DNA of 64,000 nucleotides from Astur gentilis (Eukaryota; Chordata; Aves; Accipitriformes; Accipitridae). Location: the NCBI RefSeq assembly GCF_929443795.1, contig NC_064891.1:36474001-36538000 (forward strand), read 5' to 3'. Both the position numbers and the translations under genes were made by a program. The first letter of the stretch is position 1; every line of letters begins with the position of its first letter. The notes under the pieces were generated by a model. The model had not been told where the DNA came from and did not search any database. It was given only the letters and a program-made list of their open reading frames with translations. This document shows, in pieces, positions 24,481-37,511 of the stretch.

Positions 24481-27334
24481 GAGAATCAGCTACTGTGTGT
24501 GGGGATAAAACACAAGTTGGAAAAAAAAAGAAAATCCTGCAAACCCCAATTCCTGTCCAACCATCCTGTTTTAACTTCGATTATCAGACCATGTTAGGAT
24601 ATAGCTGTACACCGTGTTCAGCCACAGATGAAGTGAATGCAGTTACAGTTTACTTCCAAGGAGTTGCCTGTATTTGTATTGATATATAATTTACTTGCTA
24701 GCTTAAGCTCGTTGAAGAGCCTGATGCCACACCTCTATAAGGCAGGGGCAGGATTCCTGCTTGGGCAATGTCAGAAGGACCAGCTACAGCCCTGGCTTTG
24801 GTGCTGAGGAACCACTGCTGTCATAAAGCATGTACTTGGTTGTCTTGCTGAATCGGTGCCATCAGAGAAAAGAAAGCAAATGTTCTTGTTCTCATGGGTC
24901 AGTGGTAATTCACTGCTGCGTTGTATTAGTTCAGATTGCTGTGAGGGCTTTCATAACTAAAACTTTGTTGTAACAAGAAGGTGGTGTTAACCTACTCCAG
25001 GAAGAGCAATGTGCCTACAGTAATGCTACTACAAAGAGGGTGCTCTCTTCAGTCATAGTTTTAGTTTGGATATATTGGAGACTTCCTTTTTGTTTTGTTA
25101 CTTGGCATCTTCTTCATGGTAAAACCTAATGGCTTTACTCATCCATATAATGGAATGGAGAAGGGCTGTGGGTTTAGAAGCTTGGGGTGTTTTTGCTCGG
25201 TTGAGTATGGCTGTGTGCCATTTGGTTAATGAAGGCCAGAGTGTATTCTTCATCACGTGGACTCTTCCAAGTGTGACGAGATATTGCTCTCCAACACATG
25301 CTCCATTCCTACTACAAATTCTTGCTTCTCTTGCAGGAGTCAGAAGATGTTTTCCCATTGTTCATGCTGCTCATCCTCAGACCAAGTGAATTTAGTACTC
25401 CAGCATGTCTTGAAGTCTCCCCATCTTAGAAAGCAAGTAGAAAAACTGCAGACAGTTGAATTCAGATGAATTCGGGAACATAATGAAATTATTTTCTGAT
25501 CCTTTATGTTGGATTTCACACATTATAAATTGAAAACTGTTGCCACTCAAGAGGACTAAAATTCCCTGAGTAAAGCTCCCTGTTGAGTTCCTTCAGTTGT
25601 GTGCATGTAAGGGAAGAATGAAAAGCACCTACGCTACAGACTTCAAGTAGGTGGTATGAATATGCTCTGTGGAACACAGTGGCTGCAAAAGGTTCGAGTC
25701 CCTTTGTTTGAATTCGTGTTAGATAGTCCCAGAGGAGCTGTGGAGAGCAGACCAAGATGATTTCTAGCGTGCTGCTTTGATCCTCTCCCAGTAAGGTAAA
25801 TGAACTATGGGAAACGGACAATTTTAAGAGCTTTACCCTTGTGCTTGTATTTCTAAAGGATTAATTGAATTAATGTCTTAGGAAGAAGCACAGTGCTAGA
25901 ATGACACCAAACCAGATTAATTTGTTGAAACATCTCACTGAGTCACTGGAGATATTTTGCAAAAGTGGAAGATGCAGCTTTGAAAGCAATGTGGGGATAT
26001 AAATTAAAGGACGTGTTTTCCATATGGTTTATCAGGGGAGGGTGGGATGTCTGATCACTTCTTTCTCAAATACCTGGAGACAAAACTCTCTCATGTTGGG
26101 TTTTCCTTTCTGGGTGCTTGCTTTGAGAATTCTGTCATAGAATACTGATGTTCTCTTACCATTTACCACATTGGTCCAGTCACATGACGGTGTGCTCCTA
26201 GCTACAGGTGAGAATGCAGTAAGGATTGAGGGGATTTCACAAAGGGTTATTGTTTTTTCCTGTCTGAATGAAAGCTGCTTTGAAGACGGGTGATGTGGTG
26301 GTATGCCGGAATGAAGATAAAATATTAGAAGAGCCTAAACTGCCATGTATTTTAAAAATGAAGGCTGCAACATTAACAAATAGTTTTGTATTTTTTTGGT
26401 AAGAAACGAGTACTGAGAATACAGGGTGGCTTACTGACGCTCAGTTATTTGAACCAATAAGCAGACATGATACTGCAGCATGAAGACACTCTAAATGATA
26501 GAGCACTCCTGCTGTGAACCCAATGAAGAGGGAAATACAGAGATCAAGCTGTGTGATTATGAAAGGTACGTATCTCTGATGGGAGTTCATTAGGGTGTAA
26601 AAAAGACTGTAGCTTATATAAATCACACAGTCGAGGAATGAAAGCCCCACCAGCGACTGTTCACAGCGCTCCTCAGATGTCCCTTTTGTCAGGAGGTGAG
26701 GCAGTGCGGCGCAGGAAGTTGGTGTCGGTCCATCGTATCGGCTGAGACCTGCCAAGCCACGCTGTTGGGACTGACTTGGTGTGGTAATGTAGATTGCGCC
26801 AGGCGATGCTAATGCAGAGCCTGAAGTCTCATATTCCTTCCAAAACCTGCACACATCAGTGAGGGGCAATAGAAAGTTGTCCGAGTGCTCTGCTTCACGT
26901 GTTTTCACAGCCAAGAGCCGAGTCTCATCAGGTCTCTTTAATGTGGACAATTTCAAGGGAGGGAGCTCGTCTGTTCTGGTGGTCTAGATTGACATGGACT
27001 AGACTGAAGATAAAGCATTCAGTTCTTCCTAATGATTTGTTGAAGTAGCAGATGTAAGCAGGAAAGTTAGCTTTAAGAAAGGGGACAAAATAAACAGGAT
27101 GAGACAGGAGGGCGGCTCAAAAGAGAAGGAAAATTTTTGTATGTAAAATGTATGTTTTATTGGAAGTTTCTGATAACACTTAAATGGAAGAAGAGGGAGT
27201 GTTTTTCCCCTCGTACAGTGGAGGTCATTGCCAGTGAAGTAACCAATTGGGATTGATGTTTCTTTTGTCCTGTTGACTTAGTTTCAATGGTAGCCCCTTC
27301 CTAATGTTGAAGATGAAGAACATTTTCTGTGTTT

Positions 27335-27461
27335 CAAAAAACCCAAAGAACCAAAAAGCCAACACAAAATATCAACCAACAAACAAAACCCACAAGTGAG
27401 CAAACAACAAAAAAAAACACCAGAAGACTGAAACAAAACCACACCAAAACCCCCAAACTAA
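27335..27461. repeat. A/C-rich low-complexity tract
   Basis: About 125 bases of A and C with few interruptions (ACCAACAAACAAAACCC and similar), the longest A/C tract in the window. Confidence 0.85.
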
Positions 27462-28599
27462 CTTGCAGTTCACTGGTTGAATGAATGAACATGTAATGTA
27501 ATATAGACTTAGTTAAAAAAAAAGCTTGCATTTCAGTATGTAATGGAAAACACCTATCTTACTGCAAGTTTCATGGCTGCTTGTTTTGGCGCAGAGTGAA
27601 ATGCTTTTCTCTCTACATCTTATTCCACAGAATAATTTCTTCCCCCGGTTTTTAACCACCTTTGGCTTTGAGCAACAAGGGGACTCTACCGATTGAATTG
27701 TTTCAAATCCATCATGCTGACTGCACAACAGTAGCACACTGCTGATTGTGTAATAGCAGTTACTTGTGAATAATTATGTACAGGTTGATGGAACATACAG
27801 TGAGTCTATTAGGAAATGCAGTTTGTCCATTTTTGGAGGTAAAGAGATAAGAGGAAAAAGTTGTTTCTTAGGTTTAAGAAGTACTGAATGAAGGATGCAT
27901 GGCTATTGATAGAGTAGCTACAGCTGTGACCTGCAGTTACATGTATGCAGATGTTAAGCAGAATAGTCAACTGTTTGCAAGCTTTAGCAAAGTCCTCAGA
28001 GGCTGTTGTTTTAACGTAGTTTTCATTAAGATGTCCAAGTGTTCTTGTCATTACAGCTTGTTCGAACTGCTTCAAATCTGCAACAACGTTTGGGTGTAGC
28101 TCTTAAGTTTTTGTTTAAGTTAGAAATAATATGTACTCTAGAGAATTTCCCTTAATTTTTGCTCCTCTATGACACAGGAGCAGGTTAATATTGCAGGAAA
28201 TAGGCTAGTGGTGTTTCTTAGGCAGGCCATTCCTACAGTTTTGTACCAGGGCTGCCTCAAGGTAGTGTTGTTTGTCCTTGCCATGAAATGTTGAGTGACT
28301 GAAGAGTGGTGTTTTTAGAAAGACCTGCCTTAAGCCTCATCGGTTGTTGGCGTGATTGTTCCGAACTGCCCGGTGTCCCGTAGTTTTCTGTTCCTAGAGC
28401 AGTCAGAGCAAGATATGTATTGGAAAAAGGGGCTATTTATGCAGGTGTCTAAACATGTGCTTACTAAATCTTCTGCTTTTGTTTTTGAATATCTTCACCT
28501 GACTTGCATACTGCTTTGTTTCCAGCAGTGTGCAGAGAAATGGCGATGGGCTACAATAGCTTATCAGGCTCGTGTTGTTTATTTATTGTAAACCACAGC

Positions 28600-29310
28600 T
28601 GTCTGTTGAGTGCCGGCTCGTGACTGACAAACAAATGAGTTTACCCTTCATCTATTTGAAAGTGATACTGAGAATTTCCGCATACCGTATTTTAATTTTT
28701 GTGTCCTTCTTTGTCATTTTCCCAATGAAAATTACCCCGGCACTGATCTCAATGTTAATGTATTCCTGCTTACATTTGACTTCTGAATATGTTATGGCTA
28801 ATTATCATTACACAGGACGAGAGATCAGAGCCCTGACTGAGGTGCTTGGTATGGGAACAAAAGGAGGCCAACTCTGCATCTTGGCATGGGGCCCAAAAAT
28901 TGTGACTGAGCATCTTGAAACTGGTGGAGTCTAGGGAGGCGAGGGGGGCTTGTTGGCTTTTTTTTTCCTAGTTTCATTTTATTATTTTTTATGAACTGGG
29001 GGAGGGGCCGGGATGGGGCTAAAATTTCCCCTTGAACATGATGTCAATATGTTGGCATGTCTCCTTTTATTAAGATGCTATCCAACTGATAACAAGTCCT
29101 GCTGTGTTTTACCAACATAAAAAATTAGACTGGAGACCAGGGAGCGGCAGGTGGCTTTTGGCACCAAGAAATAATCACACTTGATGTGGAAAGTAAAGTA
29201 AAAGGAGCCATCTGTTCACTGCAGGAGGACGTGAAAAATCACATTAACATATTGTCACTAACATCATGAAATACACAGTTAATAATAAATTTAGTTATCA
29301 TGGCAAGCTG
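28600..29310. other. candidate conserved non-coding cluster
   Basis: Two AT-rich blocks (28,600-28,850 and 29,020-29,310) flank a G-rich stretch. They contain TGGCTAATTATCATTACAC, CACATTAACATATTGTC and AGTTAATAATAAATTTAG. A 120-codon open frame crosses the first block but has no recognisable family and I regard it as chance. Enhancer-like texture only. Confidence 0.25.
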
Positions 29311-30239
29311 CATTGGATGCTTCCTTAGAAAAAGTATTGTGTGGAAGATGTGCTTGCTCACATCCTCTTATTGAGATATATCCTCTTCTGTGTGGAAGTC
29401 CGAACCCCACCATTTGTCACTGCCTGTGTGAGCAGATACGTGTCTCCTCTGCTGGGAGCACGAATGGCTTTTCAGAGTTCCTCTTCTGCCTTTGCCCTTT
29501 CATCTGCTGTGCTTGTTTCCATCCTTGTTTCCTGACTGCTGGGCAAGCACATTAAATAGTTAAAAAGGGAGGAACTGGAAATGCAATGTAAGGAAGGGAA
29601 TGAAAAGTCTAGAAAAAGGGTGGAGTCAGATTAGATGTATTTGCAGTGAGTGCTGAAGGTCCGCTCTAATATCTACCTAAGTCCTTGGGAAGCTTTTCTT
29701 TTGCTTTTAATTGGTGTTGGATTAGACTTGTGATACCAAAGGTGTTTTTGATGGGACCTCATTCCTTCTTTTTCTTGTGGCTGCGTTTATTATCGGTTTC
29801 ATTAGAGATGCACGTAGCCTGCAAAATCACCCCTTAGGTCGGGAAACCTTTTAACCTCTTTTCCCTCTTCCATGTACTAGGGTCTGCAAAATTCCTGTCC
29901 CCAGTGTATCTGGGGGGGCTGTGTGCTAAAGTAGGAACCAACTGTCCCATCTATGGTTTTCTGACAAATGACTTCAGGAAGGTAGTGCTGACTTAAATCA
30001 AGGCAGCTGAAAATGTGAAATGAAGCATAACGAGGATATCCTCTTTTCACTCTTAAGAAACACTTTTGGTAAAAATATACTTCAACGGTGTTGTTCTACT
30101 GTGCGTACGGTGTACCTCAAATTTCCGTCTGGGATGTGTTTGAGCTTCACATGGATCACACAGAAAGATTTAGTTCTTTAGTCATCTCTGAAAAAACTCA
30201 CAATCTCTGAGGATGAAGCTGGTTCCTCCTTTCCTGTAC

Positions 30240-30720
30240 ATCGATCCTAATAAAAGAGCATTTTAATTATGCCCCCTCCAACCTGTGCCACTCTGTTTCC
30301 AGACTGGAATGAGAATTGAAATAGTACACAATTATCAAAAGAGCTAGCAATAATAGATTAGCAGTGTATAGTTGAAGAAGAGAGACCAAATGGACTACCT
30401 TGGGTTATACATTGCAGGTATCTGTTTAACTACTTAATGAGATTTCTACCTAGATGAATGTTACATGAGCTGGTGGGAATTTTTTTTTTTTTTTTTAAAT
30501 ACCTTGGAAAAGCCTTTTTTAACCCAATGGCAGCTTCTCAAAGAGGAGACAGAGGTTCATGTCAGTAATTTATAAAGCTTTTTCCCCCCTCAGAGCGATA
30601 GTCCTCTTCACATGGCTTTATTGTTACTAGTGAAAATACAGAGGCACAAATCAATTAATTACACTGTCTGATATCTTGTCTGCATTGGAGTTGAGTTGTC
30701 TGTCACTATTTAGCCACGTT
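30240..30720. other. candidate conserved non-coding block
   Basis: Contains GCATTTTAATTATGCC, CACAATTATCAAAAGAGC, AATAATAGATTAGC and AAATCAATTAATTACACTG, split by a poly-T run at 30,480-30,496. No ORF and no repeat recognised. Confidence 0.22.
30480..30496. repeat. poly-T run
   Basis: Seventeen consecutive T. Confidence 0.9.
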
Positions 30721-31502
30721 GCGGACTAATTCTGCGGATGTCTCAACACGGGACGACGTTATAGGCAAGTCTCTCTGTCAAAACCAGTATTTCATAAAAA
30801 AGTAAAGAAAATTGTTTTGAAAGATTAGATTGTGAAATGATGTGAATGGCCTAAGTACCTGAAAGAAGTGGGGCAATGGGTTATAGGCATCTTCAGAGTT
30901 CTCATTCTTGCTTGCTATCTCGGGCCAGATGTTTTTGTGACTTAAAAAATAGCTTACTCCATGCCATGGGAAAGTTGACTGTCATTTCCTGTCCACCTAA
31001 TCAAGACTTCATCCAACAGTATACCCAGCAATTCATGAATTAGCATTTTGGCGGTGCAGCATTGTCTTCTCACTTGCTAAGTGTGCTTTATATTGTAGCG
31101 GAGATGGTTAGTAGCTCTTAAAAAAATGTCTGCAGTGTCTTTGGTAACAGTTGTGCATGTGTGTGTGCCATCCAGAGCACTTGAGCTTAAAGGAGGTAAG
31201 AACTGCTTATTCAGGAATACCCAGAGCTGTTTACAAAAAATTACATTTTGGAAAGACTATAGACGTGCAGGTGTCAAGGCTCTAACTACTAAGGAGTAAT
31301 ATGATGTCCTCTTAGCTGCCTGTTGTTAAGTTTCTTCCGGCTGTTTCTGGATCACTTGGTTTGTCTGGCATTTTGAGATGGGGCATTGGGTTAGCTGGAT
31401 ACCACTTGATGCAGCCTGTTTTCCTTGCTGTGCTCCCTGGTAGCGTTGTCAGAAGGCTTGCTGCTTTGCTTTCTGCACGGGTCGTCGTAGCATTCGAGGG
31501 AT

Positions 31503-31648
31503 TTGTAAGCACTAATAGATCTAGGTCCTCACAACCTCCCATGAAGCAGGACATAGCGATATGCTCATTTAAACAGATGAAGATTGAAGCCTGGAAAGAG
31601 CAAGCAACACCCACATGCAGGCAGTCTGGGGCAGAAACAAGTATTGAA
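31503..31648 (-). mobile_element. MIR-type (CORE) SINE remnant
   Basis: On the + strand this reads as the reverse complement of a MIR-like tRNA-derived SINE. The blocks in order are a TAAGCACTAATA-like segment, CCTCACAACCTCCCATGAAG, a variable spacer, TCATTTAAACAGATGAAG, GCCTGGAAAGAGCAAG, and CACATGCAGGCAGTCTGGGG followed by CAGAAACAAGTATTGAA. That is the order of the MIR core read backwards: region of the CTCATCTGTAAAATG motif, the conserved core, then the 5' tRNA-related part. It abuts the decayed CR1 at 31,650. It is at least as old as the early amniotes and not mobile. The family name comes from recalled consensus; AmnSINE1 or another CORE-SINE is the alternative. Confidence 0.7.
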
Positions 31649-31649
31649 T

Positions 31650-32310
31650 ATAATTAATGTCAATCAACGTGGCCTTATGGAAAATAGATCTTGTCAAATG
31701 AACTTGATATCTTTTTTGATGAGATTGAGTCTGGCTGATAGACTTCTCTTGGTGCTGAATGATATTTTGATTAAGAAACTGAAATGATGCAAAATTATCA
31801 CACAACACGTTATTAAATGGATTAAAAACTTAACTGTGAAGTCTTAAAATGCAACTGTAACCAGGTTATCAGTGTTGAGCAGGTGTGGTTCTAATGATAT
31901 CCTGCAGGAATAGCTTTTTAGTTGTCCACTGCTATACCTCATTATTCTCTATTACTGACATAGAAGAAAATACACTGCAACTCTTAGCGATGACAGGAAG
32001 ATGTCTGGAGTGTTCAGTAGCAGAAGGGGCTGCTTGCTGATGCAGAGCCACATGGCTTTTTGTGACGGGAGGAAACCGTTTCCTCCTTAGTGTGGAGAAA
32101 CATCAAGCCATGAGTTTGAGAGCAAAGACCGCGGGCCCTGCCTGTAGTATGGGAGAGAGTCTTTTTTGGAAAGCAGTGACTTGGAATAAGCATCGGCGGG
32201 GTCACAGTGACTAAACAGCTAGAGGTGAGTGAGGCTTTAGCTGAAGATGCTATTAGAGTTCTTGAAAGGCACTAAGGAATCAACAGCTATAGAGGATTTA
32301 AGTATTTCTG
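31650..32310 (+). mobile_element. ancient CR1-like LINE remnant
   Basis: A strongly decayed LINE fragment, much older than the copy at 18 kb. A short open stretch reads NQRGLMENRSCQMNLISF (31,667-31,720), the same fingers/palm region as HGFTKGRSCLTNLISF in the young CR1. The next blocks follow the order of a CR1 reverse-transcriptase domain: a motif-A remnant with lost bases (about 31,740-31,775), ATTAAATGGATTAAAAACTT (31,812-31,831), a QGSVLGP-region remnant (about 31,885-31,915), GACATAGAAGAAAATA (31,957-31,972), a FADD-box remnant (about 31,985-32,000), and GGAAAGCAGTGACTTGGAATA (32,168-32,188). Frames are broken many times and no protein can be made. The assignment to the ancient amniote CR1 group rests on block order and recalled consensus. 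The 3' edge is unclear. Confidence 0.75.
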
Positions 32311-33391
32311 TGCCCAAAAAGACTTGTGACTGCTTTTTTTTAAAGGGCGTGCATGGTTCTGGGGCTAGCTATTCTAGTAGTCGAGTGAAACTTAAGGGAA
32401 CTTGAAGAAAACTGTGAAAAGGACCTAAAAATTGAATGAGATCTCTCCTGGGAAAGTCGCACACTCCATTGAAATCACAAAGGAAGAAAGCTGAGGAGAG
32501 GTTGGAATAGCAGCCAGGGGCTTGGGGACTTGGGTAATAAAAAGCGCTTGAGTAAAGAGACATAAACCTGCAATAAGATGACTGTGTAGTAAGACACCGT
32601 GTCTGGAAGCTGAAGTTGAAACTGTTTTACGCTTGCAGGTGCAAGCTTTCACAGTAAAAGGTAGGCTCCATTTTTTTATGGCTTGAGATCTTGGTAGAAA
32701 AAGCAACCAAGGGATGTTTTCAGTAAGGAAACAATACCTGGAAACTAGACTTCAGATATCCTTGTTTTAATCAATAATCCATGCTGTGGCCCTACTTGTA
32801 AGGCCATTCTTCCTTTCTAAAGCTTCTGAGCAGGAAACCTTTCCTTGTTGCAAAGGTGAATTTCTTTGAGTAGATCGAAATCGTTGAAATAGCAGAAGGT
32901 TTGGCTGCCGATGGTTCATTTTGCAAGTAAAATGTCACTTGTGGGGAAAAAGCTGTGTATATTGACAGACCTTTTGTGTTCCGACAGGTATTTATAGTTT
33001 ATTAGCTACTTCATTTTGTACATGACGGACCTCTGTGTGACGGTGGAAATCCGAGGCAGATGGGCTCCACAGTCAGCCTGAGGGGACAGGAGGAAGGCGA
33101 CTTCAGAACTCTCAAGTAACCTGAATTTTCTGCCTTTCATCACAGCAGTTAAGGGACCCACAGAGACTGACAGATACTGCAGGAGCTCCAGGAAGATCTT
33201 AATGTGGGGCCGGGATTGAAGTGAATGGGCCATGCTCAGTTTCACAGGGAGAGTCTCCTGTCAGGCGCTAATGGCATTTTAACATGGGCAAAGGGAATAC
33301 GAGAAGGTTGGCTGCATGACCATGAGCAAATGTGCTACGTGATGGATTCCAGTCTTCTCTTCCTTGGCTTGCTTGTTGTCTTTCCCTACTT

Positions 33392-33421
33392 GTCTTTATT
33401 TTTTTTTATTTTATTTTTTTT
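33392..33421. repeat. T-rich tract
   Basis: T runs broken by single A (TTTATTTTTTTTTATTTTA). Confidence 0.8.
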
Positions 33422-36400
33422 GAACAGACATCCTTCTGCCTGTGAGGGAGTGTAGAGGTCGTGTCTACCTACCAGCAAGCAGGAATCAGCTCCTTTCAGC
33501 TGATGGCATCTTACAAAAAAAGTGACTCATGACTCTTTTAATGAATATAAGCTGCAATTTCTGTTAGCTGCTGGGTGTAGGAATCAGGTTATTTGTTGCT
33601 TGAAAGTGTTCAGTGGTGTTTGCAAAACTTTACAGCTTGGCAATTTTTTGTACATATAATGGTGCGTACTGTTTGCATAGTGCCACTGCTGGAGATTTCC
33701 AGCCAGCTTTCTGGAGATATACTTCTTTGTAGGGTGCTGCACCAAAGGAGAATATAGATCTCCTTCCGACAGCTTAGTCAGGCCACAGTCAGATGGGTGG
33801 GTGAGCCTGACGAAACAATGCAGCGATAGGTTGCATGGTGGCGATGCAAGGCACTTCTTCATCTGAAAAATATTAAGTGTTGGGTGCATCTTTTTTCTTT
33901 CCTATCAATTCAGTGTTCACTTGCTTTAAGGAATTGCCTACACTTGCAGGACTGCCTCTGGAGAAACAGGCAGAAAAAGGCTTTCATTTCACCTGCTGAT
34001 GCTCACTTGTAGCTATTTTGGATAACTTCACCACAAAAATTTAAGTGTAGACTTGACAGCCAGTGGTTTGTGTATCTAGATGCAACAAAACTCTTCCCCG
34101 GCACATCCTGATTTGGAAGATGTCAAGTAAGACAGGCTCATGCCAGCACTTCAGTGTCAATGTTGCAGAATGGGACTCGCTCAAATGGATGAGGATATCG
34201 GAACAGCTTTTATTGATTATTACAGGAGTTGTGTGTATTTTAAAGGAAGAGAATGTTTCCATTTCTTTTCAAAAACATTGAGAGAGCGGAAACAAAGCCC
34301 TTTCAAGACGCGTTCTCCTATGGAATGAAAATTGAGTTACGAAGGAGCATTGCCATGCGTATCCCAGCATGTTTATAGACATTTGGATCCTTGGAATAAT
34401 AAGGGGAATGTGCTATTGTATGTTCTTATTTATGTAACCGATTGGAGCACCGTCATTATTTTGATGATGAGTCTGCATAATAGAAATCTCCTTATAGCCC
34501 AGTAGGAGACTGGAGAGATAAATACCTTTGAGGTCCAGCCTTCTACTTCCTTCAGTACTGTAGCATGCTTGAAGTGGTGCTAAAGATTTGCCGAACATCT
34601 GGCAGGAGCAGGTGGCAGTTTACTTTTCAATATGTTATTTAAATGACAATTTAGTTAAGCCTTCAAATAATAATAGTAATAAAAACAGTCTCACATACAT
34701 TCATGTCTTACAGTAAAGGAGCTTTCTGGGCTGAGTTATTGAGCCCTTTTCTATCTAGGCTCAGCCTGTGCTCTTTCTCTCCTGACCTAGCTGCGGCTTA
34801 TGTACTGAAAGCAGGAATGCATCCCCTAGCCCAGATATGAAGGAGGAGACTCTCTTTTACTGCTGAATGCGCAGCTGCCGGATAGATTTCCTAAGCAAGG
34901 TTTGTGCTGAGGGGTTGTGTTCTTTACCCTTGTGTCTAAAGTGAAACATTGTATTGCATCACTAATCTATTAAGGTGAGAGATCAAAGACGAGTTGTCAG
35001 CAAGGAGTTTGTTGTCATGCTTGAATATTTTGTCTCTCTTTTTTGCATTCCATTCACAGAGAGAAGGTCTTGTGCCTCAGGTAGTGACTGAGACAGTTGC
35101 TAGCTATGCCTGAGGTGTAAGTCAGTAGCCTAGATGATCTTTTGGAAGCAGTGCTGTTTAAAATGTACCTGCTTTCACACCAGGAGCAGGAGTAGCACCT
35201 TTTTCTGTTTCTATGCTGCATGTGTTGTGTCGCACCTGTTCTACAGACAGTCACTCATTTTATTCGCATAAACAACACAACTGGTTAGCGTGGACAGCAT
35301 TAAGTGGTAATGAGAATCTGATTAGTACAAAAGAGGCTATGCTTTCTTATGTTATTAATTGACTAATGGAATTAGAGGTCTTATTTACAGTTGGAAAACT
35401 GCCTGTAGCTGTAAACATGCTGATAGAGCATTAGGCCACAGAAGAAGCAAGACGAGACAGAGAAGGTGATGAATAAGATGCATTTTCTGTTGGAGTAGAT
35501 GGAGGAACGTATGTAAATATGTTTGAGCCAGTAAGGTGATGGTTGCGACTTTCATTGTTCAAGAAATGATTTCCGAGCGCATGAATATAATTTGGATTGT
35601 TATTGGAGATAGGGCTTTCTCTTGGCTGAGGTTAATGATTTTGAAAAACAGACCTGTTTTACAAAAGAGAAAGACCAGTGCAAAACCAAAAATCTAAGCA
35701 TGCAGTCACTCTTTTCTCCTTAGTGAGCCTTGGAAAGGGTCGTCTTTGCACTTTGACCATTTCGCGGGGGGGCGGGGTGACGGACCAGCAGCTGTGCATT
35801 GAAATTGGTTTGGTTTTGAAGGCTGATGAATGTCTTCAGTGTAACTGGAGTTTTGTTCTGGAGGTCTGCGTTAGGCAAGGTAGGGAATTGGGAGAGGGGC
35901 GAAGAACAGCAGTGAAAAGATGTGGATGGATTTGTTAGAAGTGGCGCTGTCTGTCTCCAGGGTCAGTTTTTTCCAGAGGTGCTGAAGAGACATTGTAATC
36001 TATCACTGGTACTACTTGCTTGCAACGCTTGTAGGTGCTTGGGTCCCTGTGACACATCAGTAGTGTTTGTACAGTCTCAACTTGCTTTTGAGCTATTTCA
36101 CTTCTTCCTGTTTCACTTGGTGTAGTAGAAATTCCCCAAAACAACAGTGGAATGGCCTTTCTCATTTGGCTTTATCATCCCATTTCAGGGCTTCCTCGGG
36201 ATCTGTTGGCTTGTTTGTAGCAGGACCGCAGTGAAACCATGCTCAAGGGAGCGAGCCCGTGGGCAGAAACAGGTTGGTTGAGATTTGGCCAGGTAGGCCA
36301 GCTTTCCCACAGATAGGAAGTGAGTTACTCTATTCTCATGCAGGGACAGTAAAATCCTTGCAAGGATTTCTCTAGGGAAGAAAAAAAAACAGACCCAGAA

Positions 36401-36539
36401 ATCCTACTCTCCGTATTTTAGTAACAGGTAGGTGGTCTGAACTGTTTGTTCTTTTAAGGGACTTTCATGGTCATCGAAGTGAGACTACGCCCCCACTGAG
36501 AGATGAAGGAAAGTGCTATTGTGAAGTATTTACTTTTTG

Positions 36540-36800
36540 GCACTGCTTCATTACCTGCTCTTTATAATTTATGGTGCCATATGGAACAAGGTTGATAGCT
36601 ACCCGTCTTTATGAACACACTGGTTTCATTTACCTGAAGCAGGCTTTTCAGTTTTGAATGGAATCAGAGATACATTGTTGCCTCATTACAGTCCAATTAA
36701 AACGCGGTTTTAACCTAACGCTAGGTTGATTATTAATTGTCTGGAAGGCCTTTTTCCTTCTGTGCCTTTAATTAGGATTTCCCATTACAGCCTCATCTAG
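36540..36800. other. candidate conserved non-coding element
   Basis: Contains CCAATTAAAACGCGGTTTTAA, AACCTAACGCTAGGTT (an inverted repeat, AACCTA-ACGC-TAGGTT), GATTATTAATTGTC and CTTTAATTAGGA. The density of homeobox-core words and the retained CpG dinucleotides are unusual for neutral avian intronic DNA. Confidence 0.3.
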
Positions 36801-37070
36801 AAGCAGAGTGTGCTGAAAACTCCAAGCAATGTTATGGTGCTTTGCGGTGTGTAGATGCGGTGGGTAGATGGATCCAGACCTGTGCACAGAAAGCCGGTAT
36901 GGTGCAAATGCTCTCGAGGCAATCTTCCCAGAGTGACAGGAGACTTGCTCACATCACAGCTGTAGTTTCTTATCTCGGACCTTAGGCTAAATGTCTTTGA
37001 GGTTTGAGCACATTGTTTGATGGGTGCTTGTTTTGCTATAAAGTGGGATAGAATTTTAGGGGCTACTATG

Positions 37071-37124
37071 AAAAAAACCCACCAAACAAAAAACCAACCA
37101 CCCCAGCAAAACTACACACACACA
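37071..37124. repeat. A/C-rich tract with short CA run
   Basis: AAACCCACCAAACAAAAAACC followed by CCACCCC and ACACACACACA. Confidence 0.8.
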
Positions 37125-37455
37125 ATTGATAGGTATCACTGGCAGGGAATAGCGTTGCTGTAAAAATATGGCTGTGGATTCAGTTTTAATAGCAGCCGTA
37201 TTTGTAGAGGAACTTGAGGCAGAAGCGACGCGTTGCCTTTCCCTGATGCCGTTCCTATCCCCTTTTCTGTTCTTGCAATAACAAAGCCGAGGTCTGGGCG
37301 GCCTCAGGCAGGGGTCAGTTAACGCAGGGGTGCTGATTTACTTTAGTGAGTAAACTGTTTCTTTCTGATGAACATCACTCACGGGTATGCAGTCTCCCCC
37401 ATCTGCCTGACAACTGACCTTGCAGTTGCTTTGAAAAATGAGGGATGCTAAAAGC

Positions 37456-37511
37456 TTTTTTTTTTTTTTCCTGTTGGTAGCAAAACAATTCCTTATTTAT
37501 TTATTTATTTT
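37456..37511. repeat. poly-T run and TTTA microsatellite
   Basis: Fourteen T at 37,456-37,469, then four to five TTTA units at 37,493-37,511. Confidence 0.85.

Larger units (their letters stand above)
19271..31502. other. non-coding, no gene recognised
   Basis: Twelve kilobases of mostly unique sequence with simple repeats and several AT-rich candidate regulatory blocks. The longest frame is a 171-codon minus-strand ORF at 26,441-26,956 with two hydrophobic stretches but no known family. About one frame of this length is expected by chance in the window. Confidence 0.65.
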
